NCBI GenBank assembly: GCA_002221725.1
Contig: NJFT01000084.1
Span: 62,001-126,000 of the forward strand
Source of the DNA: Scedosporium boydii
Lineage: Eukaryota; Ascomycota; Sordariomycetes; Microascales; Microascaceae
Direction: 5' to 3'
DNA length: 64,000 nucleotides
Position numbers and translations under genes: made by a program. A model generated the notes under the pieces. It saw nothing but the letters and a program-made list of their open reading frames with translations, searched no databases and was not told where the DNA came from. Positions 44,833 through 56,825 of this stretch are shown piece by piece (the stretch's first letter is position 1; each line of letters opens with the position of its first letter).

Positions 44833-46902
44833 CTACTCCAGGTTAATCTTTTCCCTCTTTCTAGTCCGAATTCTGTCCGAGTCCCTCAACTCAGCTAGTC
44901 CGACGCGGTGATAGATATTGCTTCCGACGCATATAGCAAGCAGTGCTATATATCTTTGGTCTGTTAGACGCCCAAGAACTAGAAAATAAAGAGTTTCATC
45001 ACCCAGAGGTCTCTTCCGTACCTCGTGAAATTGCACTGTCGTTGGTATACCTAAATCAAGCATGTAATCCAGAAGGAGTGAATGGCCGTTGAACACCTCA
45101 TCTTCCAACAAAACTCTACATGAAACTTGAAGCCTTTTTGGTGAAGTTCCATGCTCCCAGTCAACCGAGGATTCTAAATCGCACAAACGGTGAATCCTAT
45201 CAAGCTCAACTGGACTTGTGACAGACATCCAGGACCAAGTAGGCAGGCCGAGGATGGGGCGTGTCTCAATCCCTTCAACAGGTGCTACGGCCCATATGAG
45301 ACATGGGACTGCGCATGATTTCCAAACACCATAAACGCACTCGTCGCCAGTGGTCCTAGATATTGAGTCTATGACGCTGGCAACTGCGTGGGGTCTGTCT
45401 TCCTCAAATCCAAGCGTACGACTCGTATATTCGTTGACCATTTTCTCCCAGACAAATTCCAGCCGTCGGTCGTGATAGATTCTGTCTTTCCTGTCGGTTT
45501 CGATGCCGTTCATCCAGATCTGCGGTTGTAGGTGGCTTCCGAAATACTTGACGCACGTCTGTGTCTTTACCAATGGATAGTTGTTTTGGCATCGAAGAAA
45601 CGGCTCTAGATCTCCAAAGACGAGCTGTCGGGGGCACAGCAAGGCCTCTTGGTAAGTCCAACCTCATTTGTTGATAGGATAGGCCGCGGTGTTTTGGACG
45701 TGCTCCGGTACCAGTGTAATGGCCCCTAGCGGGCTCAGTCCTTCTTTCTCTCCATTAGCCATCACCACAGACACGGAGCACGAAGGATACCTCCCGCTGA
45801 ACTTTCCTGTCGCCTCGAGGAATCCCTCGCTTACCGAGCTCGCCGTGGCTGCCGAGATTGTAACGTATGAGTTTTGATAAATGTCGCACATACGTCCAAT
45901 CTCGCGGCACTTGTCCTCGGCGCAATCCTGCAGAATGCAGAATGCGTCCACCCACAAGTATTCCAGTCCGAGATGGTAAGTGACGAGAGCAGCATCGGCA
46001 AGTGTTTTGGGAAGCGTAGTAATGTCCCTCTCCTCACGCTGAAGCTCCTCGAGATTACCGCGCCGCAGCGAAAACGTCTGAGGCCCTCCCCAACAGTAAC
46101 TGAGAGCGGCATAGTGCCCCGTTTGACCTCCTTCGGGAGTAACACGAAGTTGAACAGTTAAGCATGATGACCTATTCGCTCGCACATGAAGGAGACGAGA
46201 GGGAAGTGGGTTGGCGGTTGGTGGTCGACAGTGAGCATGAGTCGTTTGGCAGGTTTCAATTAGTCCCTTCAGCCATGGTGCAGACTCGACGGTTAGGGTT
46301 GTCCATTCCAAGGGGCGGATACAAGTTATTCGGGAGCAGGGATCTTCTACCCGGGGGGAGTCAGTGTTAAGATTGGACTGATAACTTATACGACCCCGAA
46401 AACCAGCCGATGGTATTGAGTCTAGTGACATACCCTCTGCGGCAACTACACACAGTGAAGGAAACTCCCACAACAGGCGTCCCCTCTCGGACTCAATCCG
46501 TACGAAGATAACATCGCAGGAAATCTCTTCGCTTTGTACAGCCGACCGCATTTGGTATTCAACGTCCCTATGGTCTTCGCGGGTCGAACTTAAGCAAGGA
46601 ATCATCACCACCCACGAGTTCTGATATTTGCGGACGTCAAGCCGTTGCGCCCTCACCGCCGGCGGCTCCGTCAGATCACGTAGACACCGAAAGGAGGAGC
46701 GTATTGTTGTGGCACCGACAAGGTCTCCACTCCATAGGTAGCGACAGAAGTGGCAACTCGACCGATCCGAGAATGTTTCCAGCCTTGAATGACGAAATCT
46801 ATTTGTAGAGACGAGTGTGCGGAACCCTCGGATCGAAAACAGAAAGCCACATTGTTGACACAAGTTGCGAGGAGCCCCATTGCAAGGTAACTCGGAGGAC
46901 AT
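44833..46902 (-). pseudogene. HET-domain gene interrupted by one in-frame TGA
   Basis: One minus-strand frame runs from ATG 46902 to the stop at 44833 (690 codons) with a single internal TGA at 45664-45666. Upstream of it: paired cysteines (CQQC near 15-18, CHFC near 51-54) and the HET domain with YAALSYCWGG (about 264) and LWVDAFCILQDC (about 316). Right after the TGA the frame continues GWTYQEALLCPRQLVFG, the conserved HET core segment that is normally preceded by Arg, then a second half with LPTWSWMSV. The TGA thus replaces an expected arginine, one base change from CGA or AGA. No intron can remove it without losing the core. If expressed, the product stops at 412 aa inside the HET region. 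A sequencing error or a segregating null allele are alternatives. Confidence 0.88.
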
Positions 46903-49509
46903 CGCATAGTCGCCAACTCCCCGGCCGGGGGAAGATTTTCTGGTAGGAGGAAATAGTTGAGGTGTGCCAAGGATAGTCTTCGAAGACTGCTGGAAGGTAT
47001 TGGAAATATATTCAACGCATTGGGTGTGGTATCTACGAAGTACCTGTGTGCAGTTCCAAAAATCGTCTTCGGTGATATTTTAAGATATTTAAATGGCAAA
47101 ATATAAGCAAAGCAAAGTCCACAGCCTTGGACATTTCGAGGCTGTCCTTGGTGCCTAAAAGTGAGGGGCTCCGTCCTATCATAAGGAAGATACTACAGAC
47201 TCTCAGAGTCAGCGAAACTGGAAGAATTGTCTTTCCCCCTCTCCTGGAGCAACGCCTTAGCCTAGAGTTTTGTCGAGCGTGTCACTGTCACAGCGAGGAG
47301 GACTTGGATATGGAGCCTCAATGCTAACAGGCTCCTCCCGGCTTCGCTCGCTTTTGGGCTTCCGCTTGACGTGAATAGGTCATGATGTTTATTGGTCAAA
47401 CGATCCGCCTTGGGGGATCTCTTCCTAATATCTGGGCACTTCTCGGAGTTTTAATTTCCGGAAAGGAGGACACCATAACATTCCTCGCCAGAGCCGCACA
47501 GCCAGGCTGTGAGGGACTCCATTGTCATTCCCTCGTGCCTCAAGAAGTTTAGGGGTGATAAGGGGGAAAGAGGGGGGGTTTTGGGTAGTTTCCGGGTCGG
47601 TGTAGCTGGTGATCGACATTGTGAAACCTGATGTGGGAAGGAAGAGGGCAACCAGGAAATGGGATGCTGGAACCCCGGAATCTGGCGTGGATTGTGTTTG
47701 AGATAAAAGGCAGAGAAAATAATTCGGGAAATTTCTTGGATTTGTCTTCTATCCTACAGCGGTTGGGTCTTGTGTATATACATCAGTAAGAGATGCAAAT
47801 TTAAAGATGGATTTCCACAGTAAATGAAGTTAGGGTGAAGTACGAAGTACTCTGTTGCTGATGTCGATGTTCTTAGATTGCGATTCAGATCTTGGCTCTC
47901 GTCATAACACTACTCCCCCCATTTAGTACTTGATGTGAGATGTGTTAGGTGGCGGCCCTGAGATCGTATACTAGCATTTAAAACCCTGGGGGAAGTCGAT
48001 ACTGTGACGGGTTCTAGGAACGCATTATAAACCTGACATGGGAGCCTCCGTCATTCATGCTCTTTTCTTCTCGGCCCCACGGCAAGGAGCGGAGCATGAA
48101 CCATCTCTTTGGAGCTCAAACCTTAACTGCATGGGGATCCTCCAAGATTTCCCTGCAAGGTACAAAGTCCACTCGCCTCAATCTAATCGTTCACGGAGGC
48201 TAAGCCTTGGCAAGGGTCCCCGACCCGGCGCCCGATCGATCCAAGTCCTATGATCCACTCACTAAACCCGCATGCCCGGTTCACAGTCCAAATCGGGTTT
48301 GAAATGCAACGTAGAGCATGCCGCATGCTGCATGCTGCCTCCGGATGGTTTGGTGAAATACGAAGTAGTCGTCACTCCTGCCTTTCTGCTTCTTTCCTTT
48401 CCTAGGCACTCAACTTCAGCCAGAACTAGAACTATCCTGAAACTCGCACGTAAGACACTTGGGAAAGCATGGCGATAGTCGCATGCCGGGTTGTAACGCT
48501 GCGATGTGATGCCTAACAAACCAGTTGCAATGCAGGTACGGGAAAAGCTGGCGCTATGGAATGTTAGCAACTTACATTCCTCGCCACCTCTTCATCCCAG
48601 ACGGACTACATCGAGAAAGAAAGTCGCTCGTGTTTGAGATTGGTACCCTTTCCGGGTTTGTATCGTGGCCGTTGAATCGATGCCTCTCATTACCATGGAC
48701 TAGCTATTCTTTTCCCTCCAGCTCTTCCCACTTCGGCTTCCGGAGCTGATGATAACGGAGAGGAAGTTTAAACCGCTGGTTTTTGCTTCGCCGTCTCCCT
48801 TCGCGCCATCATATCCAATAAGAAGTGATATCTGGGCGCATTCTCGTGTTCATGAATACCTTGGTTTGACGCATTCAACTCCCTCCCCCCCGGGGTACCA
48901 ACTGGCCCGCCACACATCAACGAAGCGACTGGGCGAGACGGGACTTGGAAGAATCCATTGGCGGTATCTGGTAGATTGAACTACTTGATCGACATCGCAT
49001 CCGTCCTTTGATTTTCAACCGGCCCATCACATCTTTTCCTCCCCTCCCTCCCGTGTGCGTGTGGTATCTTCCAAGCCCTCTCTCTTCTCTGCATTCCATC
49101 TCATCCCCCCCACTGAAGCTCCTACATTTCCACTTCCACCCCTCGACTTTGCCAAGTTACTAGCTGGTGATTACCGACGCCGAAACAACTGACAGCTTGG
49201 GCAGGGAATTTCATACCTGATCCACAGTCTGCTGGTGAAGAAGATCCCTCCGATCTATCTGTCCTCCACCGCCTCTTGACGTGGGATGTGCGCAGCATAG
49301 TCCACTGATTGGCGAGTCGATCTATCCCCTTGCGTAACTCCCTTCTTAAATCCCCGCCTGGTCCGCACCTAGTCACGGCTGGGGTTTCCCTCGGGCCCTT
49401 CGTTTTACCTTGTCAGGGAAATCAAGAGGATCGTCTTGCCTTTGCTTATCCACAACCGGTCCCCTTGCTCCCTTTTTCTCTCTTCCAGTCCACTCTCAGC
49501 CAGAAAAAA
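46903..49509. other. Gene-poor 2.6 kb stretch
   Basis: No supported gene. A minus frame at 47425-47619 has a fair start context but no recognisable content. A GCATGC/GCATGCTG-like cluster lies near 48316-48345. The final ~100 bases are the pyrimidine-rich leader of the RGS gene. Confidence 0.45.
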
Positions 49510-51008
49510 ATGACTCTTCTGATGTATCGTGGGCCGGAGAGGAAGAGGAGTCGGGAGTTGGATAGGCAAGAGAAGCTAAGGATTGACGCGCTGGAGAAGA
49601 AGGCGAAAGCGACCAAGAAGTGGATTCATCCTAATCTCAGATTCGAAGAGATTGCCAAAAACAAGACACCGCAAGTAGGATGCTCCCCAGACTCTCCGAA
49701 TTTATAGACCTTTTTTTGCGTGTCCAGTGCTAACGTGGATGGATTAGCCCTGCTCCTTGAACGACTTTATGGACTACTTAGTCTATGTCGAGCACAAAGC
49801 CGAAACGCTCCAGTTCTTTCTCTGGTATTGCGATTACGTTAAGAGATGGATGGCACTATCATCCAAGAAGAAGTCGATGGCGGAGAAATGGGACCCGGAA
49901 AACAGGCGCCCTGTCACATCGCATAGCCGCAACGGTAGTCTGAAGGAGAAAGTCAAGCTGGGAGCCATACTCGACCTTCTAGATGCTACCGAGAAGTCAG
50001 ATAGCACCCTTGCGCCGGAGAGGACCCACCGCAGCAGCCCATCTGCTACCAATTTCTCTTTACCTAGGTCGCCTGGACCCGTAGTAATGGAGAAAACGGA
50101 CGAAGAGGAAGAGGGCCGGAACTGGGAACCTTGTAAGTGGCCCATCATTGTACTAGCCCCTTCTCGTGCCTGCCTGCCGAAGGACAACCCAGGATTCTAA
50201 CTGGAGACCCCGATATGTAGTCCGCGCTCAGCCTTACAGAGACGAGATTAATCAAATCATTCGCCACTACATCATGACCGGCTCACCGCGACAGCTCCAG
50301 CTCTCAGCCACGGACCGAGCAGCCTGTGTCCATGCGGCCGAGCACACTACACATCCCTCAGCTCTACTTCCTGCCTTTATCAGCGCAGAAGCTATACTCA
50401 GAGGAGATCTCCACCCCAATTTCATCAGCTGGAGCATTTGCAACGCGAACCGACCGCTCCTAATACTCATCCGAGTCCTCAACGCATTCATGCTACTCGC
50501 GGCAGTCGGGCTTAGCGTTCTCTTCATGATAATGGACTGGCCCAAGCCCTTGCGCGCAGTTACCGGTCCGCTATGGGTTATGGGATTCTGCGGCTTGATA
50601 GCTTCGGCAAGCGGCATGTGCATGTTCTTGCACTTTAAGAACAGAAAGCAGCTCCGGCCGTGGGAACAGCCGACGGACGTTGAGACCGAGAGCTTCCGCA
50701 GATCCAAGAGACATCTCCGAAAGAACACGGCCGACTCAGTCATGAGCTTCGTTGACCCGCTCCGGAAGGAGTCCCTGCAGGCTTTTGGTCCCAAGAATGA
50801 CTTTTCTGAGGAGGATTGGATCGCGACGTATGATAAGAAGTCGTGGGTTTCGAAGATATTCGACCCGACTGTACCGATTGAAAATAGGCATGTAATTGCG
50901 CTTCAAGATGGGGTGATTGCGGGTTCCATTCTCTGGGGGACACTCCTTGGGGTCGCGGTCACCGCTGGCCTGGTCTTTTTGCCGTCACTCAAGGAGATAC
51001 TGAGGTGA
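49510..51008 (+). CDS. RAX1: RAX1-like RGS-domain membrane protein
   Basis: Three exons (49510-49674, 49748-50132, 50221-51008) give 445 aa, close to yeast Rax1 (435 aa). An RGS-type fold starts near residue 40 (FEEIAKNKTPQ, then DFMDYLVYVEHKAETLQFFLW) and resumes after a ~75-residue Ser/charged insert at YRDEINQIIRHYIMTGSPRQ, ending near 255. Three membrane helices follow at about 263-288, 299-322 and 414-437. This RGS-plus-TM layout is that of Rax1, a bud-site and polarity protein; filamentous-fungal relatives affect growth and stress responses. The start at 49510 was chosen over an in-frame ATG at 49309 because the intervening sequence is a C/T-rich leader. Introns run GTAGGA-ATTAG and GTAAGT-TGTAG. 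Confidence 0.88.
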
Positions 51009-51460
51009 CGGACATTGTGGAGGGTTCTGGGCTTCTTTTCTCTTTCGCTTATTTTTGGTGGGATATCTGTTTTACATGTTGGTGTTCTGTTGGGCGTCAA
51101 GATACCCAGTCGCAGCTATGAAACATGCAAGCTGCGAACATATACGTTGGGTTGGTTCAAGATATCATGGGGATGAACTGAATGCTGTGAAATTCGATGT
51201 GAGATTCTTTTGAAGCGAATGTGATTCAAACGAGTACCTAGGTACCTAGGCACAGTGCTAAGTCATCTCTGGGCTTCGTGGCTCGAATTCGAAATGGTCA
51301 CGTTATTTTACACGTGATCTCCTAGTGTCCGAGGCGAATTCGGCCTTGCGTAGATCCGAGCCTTTCCTGCAATTGAGCCATCCAAAAAAACATCACCAAG
51401 CCAACAACCAAAAGCCTCAACCCCGACCGAATCTCTCATTACCTCCCAAACCCAGCCAAA
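51009..51460 (+). other. Intergenic, RAX1 3' region and ATP15 promoter
   Basis: About 450 bases. It includes a perfect 14-nt palindrome, CCTAGGTACCTAGG, at 51237-51250. No ORF is supported. Confidence 0.5.
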
Positions 51461-51903
51461 ATGTCCTTTGCGTGGAAAGCCGCCGGCATCACGTAAGTTC
51501 AATCCGCCTATTTCCTACCCACCCGAGCCGAATTCGCGCGATTGATCCGTTGCTGGAACGAACGATAATTGGATGAACATTTGGGGAGGGTCGGAAAATG
51601 GAAAAACAGCTCACCAACGATTGATTCAATTCTAGATACAACCGCTACCTCGCGGTCGCCGCCCGTGCCGTGCGCCGAAGCTTGAAGGAGGATAAGAGAA
51701 TCGCTGCCGAGCGTAGGGGCGAAGTTGACCTCAAGATCGCGACCTGGGCGGTAAGGAAAATTCCGGATGGAGATCGGGAGGTCGTGTAGGATGCTTTTTA
51801 CTGACATTCGATGGATTAGAACGGCAAGCAGAGCGATCCCCAGGGCCTCCTCCAGGCCAATGCCGCCTCCACGGCTGAGGCCGTTGCCGCGAAGAGCGCT
51901 TAA
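51461..51903 (+). CDS. ATP15: ATP synthase F1 subunit epsilon
   Basis: Three exons (51461-51492, 51636-51750, 51820-51903) give 76 aa starting MSFAWKAAGITYNRYLAVAA. This is the mitochondrial F1 epsilon subunit (yeast Atp15, 62 aa), part of the central stalk with gamma and delta. The conserved block is WKAAGITYNRYLAVAARAVRRSLKEDKR, followed by a short Ala-rich tail ending EAVAAKSA. As is typical for this subunit, there is no cleavable presequence. Donors are GTAAGT and GTAAGG, acceptors TCTAG and ATTAG, and all joins keep frame. The exons are 32, 115 and 84 nt, so it is easily missed by ORF callers. Confidence 0.95.
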
Positions 51904-52662
51904 GCCAAACCCGATGACGAACCTTTTGTTTGGTGATGGGGTAGACTTGAGTTGAGGAAGCCGGACCCGATGGGGATGTACCGGGGATGAATCGATGGGC
52001 GTGTTCATAGATAGGGGCCCCTGTTGAGCTAGACATCTCTCTTGCTCTGGTGCTGGCCGTGTCTGTACCATAGAATTAAATGGCGTCAATCCAGTGTGTC
52101 TATTGACGACGATATTTGTCCGTTTCTCTCGATACAGATGGAGGCGATGTTCTGTATTCCACTGCCTTGTGTTCCACACCATTTTCTAGGAGCCGCTGCT
52201 GGTTTCCTCCACCAATAATTGCCTCGAGCCGTCTCAACCGTCCCGACCTTGATTGGCTTTTTACCTTGGTTGTAGAGCGGGAATCAATATCAACAGAACG
52301 GGTCTTGGTCACTGGGCTCGCTTGGGCCTGGCGTCGGAACTGTTAGGGAATCCACCTCAACTCTCAGCACAACTTAACTACTCATGCATATCAGACATTT
52401 TTGCTCATGCTGCTATCAACCTCACTCAACGTTAAACATTTGCCCAAAAGATGCCATCATCTCCTCTTTACTAGATTTTCTTTTCCGACAAAGGAACATT
52501 GAATTTCTTTCACCCGAAAATCGTTTCATTGTTCTTTCGATTTATCAACTCCACGAAAGAACCCCACTTATTTTTGGCATTAGGAGCATCGAGATTTACA
52601 AGCTGCTCCGGGAGTTTCCACACTCGCACCATCCCACCAAACAGCCAAGGCAGAACTTTCAA
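51904..52662. other. Intergenic, ATP15 3' region and NAA35 promoter
   Basis: About 760 bases. Only chance frames; AT-rich toward 52500. No RNA gene seen. Confidence 0.5.
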
Positions 52663-55270
52663 ATGAACGACCCCTATGACATCCCCCCGCCGCCTCAGCC
52701 GCCCGATATGAGCGCCGCTGTGGTCGCGATAGACATAACGCATAAAATTACCAAGGCTGCTTCCAGTAAGCGCATCCGTTCCAGCCTCTTAGCGACCGAG
52801 ATAAGATCTGGCCGCTTTTTCGCATGACACCACCAGGGTGTATTTCCGATATCTCGCGGGTGAAGCGGGACTGACGTGTAGTAGCGCTGCCACCGGGAGA
52901 GATCGTCAAAGATGGCTTCTTTACGTTGTTTGAGTCCGTTGGGGCCCTTGAAGTATGTTTATCGATGCGTATATGCTTCAAGCCCCTTATCAGCTGCGAC
53001 AGTGCTAAAGGTTTCTAGATCATGGACCCCAAGATGGATAGCGCCTGCGAGGACCCTCACGATGAGCTTGGAGAAGTGTATGACGTGAGGAGAGAGCTTT
53101 TACCGGATGAAGTTCTCGGTATTATGGACCAGCTACTGTGCCATGAGGTACTCCTTACATCCTCCCTTGCCGGGTCTTCTTACATCCGCTGATGAGTCGT
53201 AGATGGCCTGGCATCTTGGATATCCCTTATCGCAGACGCTTTTCACATGCGTGTACATCGAGGAGATCCTTATGCCGAATCCTGAGTCGATCCATGATGC
53301 AGACTTTATCAAGGACCCTCCTTCGGAGTATCAGCGACCGCCTCTCTCATTGGTGCTCCGGGCGTATTGCGTAGGCTTGTTGAAGACTTGTGCGTTTGTC
53401 GCTCAACGCATAAAAAGCGAATCATACTACGAGGTCGGTCCATTCGAATGCGGTTTACACTTTCTTTTTTTCTCTCTCTCCTTCGGCTTGGTAGATTACA
53501 GCTGCTGACTCCCGTTCTAGGAGGAAGATTTCGTGAGCAACACATACAGCCGCACGCTCCTAGATGCTGTTAACCACAACGACGTCTTGGACTGCCTACA
53601 AGAGGCGGCATCCCTCCTGGGGTCCTTAAAAGGGTCTTTGCCCAAGGACGTCCTAGACGCCCTCAGTGCTCGAATTTCGCTCCGCGAAGCCTTCCTCCGG
53701 GCGACTATCGCATCCGAAGATACCGCTGACCATGTTGGTCTTTACGACGCCTGGGCCCAGGCCAATAAAGCTTTGGGTGTGTTCAACAAGTCCTTAACCG
53801 TTCCCACCACTCGCGTTGCAGACTCGTTTAGTGCGAAGATACAGCAGAAACTTGCTAGCACTATGCCGCCGAGGCCGATCGTGGAGCTGAGCCTTGACGA
53901 GGCAACTGGGCATTTGACGAGGTTATTTCAAGACAGCTTGGCGGCGATCAACATTACTGATTATTCGGATCCCCAATCTCTATTGGTGAGCCGTCAAGTC
54001 CCCCCCCTTTTCCGTACGGTTACAGTATTAATCCAATCCTCAATAGACATCCGTAGCAACTTTCCAGTCCAGGAAACCGCAGCCACTAGTTTACGTTCGA
54101 TGTCTCATCCAAGGACTCATCTTCAACGACATGGTGATTCTGGGGAATAAGAGCATGCGCCAAATCATGGACGACGACTTTTCAATGCTCACAATGTCGT
54201 ACAGCCCCCTGTTAGACCGATCTTATGACGAAATAGAGGTCACACATGACCCCCGATTCATGATTGCCCAGCATATGGAAAAATTCCGCCAAAAGACAGC
54301 GCCTATTTACTTTGAGATTCTACGCGTGCTATGCCTCAACAGGTGCAGAGTACGCCGCACTCTCATTCACCTCGTCCGTGAGTGGGATTACCTTCACGGG
54401 GAGGCCGAGCAACTAGACCAAACATTAGCGCAGTTGACGGGAGAACAACCGCTGACGATCAGCCTCTCTGGGAATCCACCTGCACCGACGCAATCGTTAC
54501 CGCTCTCATCTTGGGCATGCCTTCACAAACTCCGGTTGATGAAGTGGATCATCCAGCTAGGGTTTGAACTAGATGTTTACCAAAACGACGAGCTCGCAGC
54601 CATGTATTGGTACCTCAATTACCTGAGCAAGCAGCGCTTCCAACTTCTCGAACGGACGAAGTCCTTTGTCGACGTACACGCGAGGAAGCCGAGGAACCAG
54701 CGTCGGGCGGACGCGGACCGTCAAATCATTGCGTCCCTTGCCTTCCTCCGATTTGCCCTCCTCGAGTCCGCCATAACGTGGGATCTGTCCGATAGCCTCA
54801 CCTGCTTGTACACAGTACTTCTCCGCCTCTCGCTCATAAAACCTCCGCCCCGACCCTACAGCACCGACGAACTTCGCTACGAGCTCCGGATGCGCCCGTT
54901 TTGCACCATCGGCGTACCCGAGATGATTCCGTACCAGCTTTTCAAGGAAGCCGTGGAGCAGCGCGATCTCTCTACGGAGCACCTACTCGAGAGCGCGGCC
55001 AAATCCGCGGCGAGCGCTCGGAAGAGCCTAGACAGCATGTCGAAACTTGATAAGTCGATGACGTTCTCCGGTATGAGTTACGAGGGGTGGCTAGAAAAGA
55101 CGAAGGGTTCTCTGAAGTCATGCATCGCGATAAGCGTTGGGGTCGCTACGCTTCAGAAGATGGTAAAGGCGGCGGGGCCTGATGGAGAGGTGAAGGCGAA
55201 AGTGGAGGTGGCGGAGGCGAGCAAAGCGTACCACGAATGGTGGATTGTACCCAAAATTATTCCTGCATGA
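52663..55270 (+). CDS. MAK10: NAA35/MAK10, NatC acetyltransferase auxiliary subunit
   Basis: Six exons (52663-52765, 52882-52952, 53019-53147, 53203-53433, 53521-53985, 54047-55270) give 740 aa. NatC acetylates N-termini such as Met-Leu and Met-Ile; NAA35 anchors it to the ribosome. Seen here: GEIVKDGFFTLFESVGALEI followed by the hallmark MDPKMDSACEDP (about 60-71), MAWHLGYPLSQTLFTCVYIE, and a long helical body with DVLGNK/MVILGNKSMRQIM and the family region ICLNRCRVRRTLIHLVREWDYLH-like at about 425. It ends EWWIVPKIIPA. Exon 2 can start at 52882 or, three bases later, 52885 because of a TAGTAG acceptor. Intron 4 uses GTCGGT. All joins keep frame; length fits fungal Mak10 (about 730 aa). Confidence 0.94.
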
Positions 55271-55709
55271 AAAAAACAAGACGGCGGGTAAGAAGGGAAG
55301 GGTATAGAATTGAATACAAAAGAAAGATGAACGAAAAAAAAGAAGTCTAATCTCTTCGTGGTTATACTGGGCGATAATCATACAGCCGCATGGGCAGGCG
55401 CTGGTAGCACTGCCGATTGGCCCCTCCCGTCCTCCCGTAGCACGACTATCCGACAGCTTCGCATTTTCATGTCCCAGCCATGGGATGCTCCTTGGTATCA
55501 TATACATGCACTTGCTTCATTTTCCGCCCCGTCGTATCGCACCCCGCCCATTTCCATTCTGTCCTTGAACCCCCTATGTTTCCTAATACCTGATTAGGTT
55601 GAAATGTGATCGTAAGAAGGCGGCATTCACTTGGATCGAGCATCGAGGGTTTCACGTTCGGGCTCTGGTTCCTGGTCTACAAGTGAAAGCGGAGGCGGCT
55701 ACTGGCCAT
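55271..55709. other. Convergent 3' regions
   Basis: About 440 bases between NAA35 and the carrier gene, which end toward each other. No ORF supported. Confidence 0.5.
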
Positions 55710-56825
55710 CTATGCCTTCTTGGCGGCGGCCAATCGCAGCCTAATGGTCTGCGTGTAAAGCGCATCCTTGAAAGCGAAGAGGAAGGCAGCGGTTAGGACA
55801 CTCTGAGTGACCTTGGGGCCGATGCCTAAAAGAAACAAAAACATCGCGTTAGCTTGAGGCGAAAGAGCCGAATGCAATCTGCGTGGAGAAAACAAGCACA
55901 TACCCTTGTAGAGGCCGGCGTAGCCCTCCTCCTTCATCAGACGGCGAATCGTCTGCATCATTCCCTCCTTGTTTCCGCTGGCGCCAGCGACGTGCATCTG
56001 GCTCTTGACGGTGATGTAAGGGTAAGTGATGGTGGTGGAGAAGAGCTTGCTGATAGCGCCCAGGAAGAAGGCCATGGTAGGCGTGATCCTGCGCTTCTTC
56101 TCAAGCGAGTTCTTCATCTGCTCAAAGAGCGTATACTGAAGAATGGGGTTGATGACGAGCACCAAAGCCGGCACGACACCGGCGAAGAGAGCCTTGGGAC
56201 CCTCCTCCTTAAGCAGCGCAAGCAGCGTGGCAATAGTGCCGCGGGGCTTGGCAGGCACCTTCTCCTCCGCGCCAGCGCCGGACTCCTCATCAGCGGGCTT
56301 GACCTGACCCCTCGTGGTCATGCGCGTGTTGATAACCCAGATTGGGTTGGTGATGATGACAGTAGCCGAACCGGCGATGGCGCCGGCGATCATGGACTCG
56401 ACGGTGGTGAGCTTCTTGGTGGCGCGACCGGCCTTGGCGGCGGCGTTCTCGAAGAAGGCGCGGGTCCACTCGTACCAGTAGTAGTAGACGAAGTTGGTGA
56501 CGCTGATGCCGAAGAGCGCAGAGTCCATGCCGGCGTACAGACCGGCGATGCCTTCGCGGGCGATGATGCGCTGGACGGCATCGAGGAAGCGGGACTCGGC
56601 GCGCCTGGACTCTACCTGGGCGCGGGTGGAGAGCGTGATGAGGGGGTATCTGTTGGGCGAGCGGACATGGAATGTTAGTTACTGAACGGGGGCGGACGGG
56701 AGGCGGGAACGGGACAGGCCGAGGGTGGCGAACGTTAGGGCCATGGACAGGATGCCGCCGCCGGCGCCGGCGAGGGCGTGAGCCACATTGTCATTCTGGG
56801 GAATAGCTGCAGGCTTGGAGGACAT
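55710..56825 (-). CDS. ANT1: Peroxisomal carrier, ANT1/PMP47 type
   Basis: Three exons on the minus strand (56825-56734, 56649-55904, 55825-55710) give 317 aa. It is a six-helix mitochondrial-carrier-family protein with three repeats, each with a PxxxxxxR/K-type signature: YPLITLSTRAQVE, TNPIWVINTRM and YPYITVKSQMH. Peroxisomal adenine-nucleotide carriers share VAHALAGAGGGILSM at the start and a PKVTQSVLTAAFLFAFKD-type end, as seen here. The likely job is exchanging cytosolic ATP for AMP to drive fatty-acid activation in peroxisomes. Introns run GTTCGC-CAACAG and GTATGT-TTTTAG. The second intron (55826-55903, 78 nt) keeps frame and has no stop, so its retention would add 26 residues. Confidence 0.93.

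Noticed and set aside
45640..45690. An intron removing the TGA in the second HET gene
   Set aside because: Any GT-AG pair nearby would also delete the conserved GWTYQEA core or shift the frame that continues to 44833.
47425..47619. 64-codon minus-strand frame with a fair start context
   Set aside because: Too short, with no recognisable content and no supporting splice or promoter evidence.
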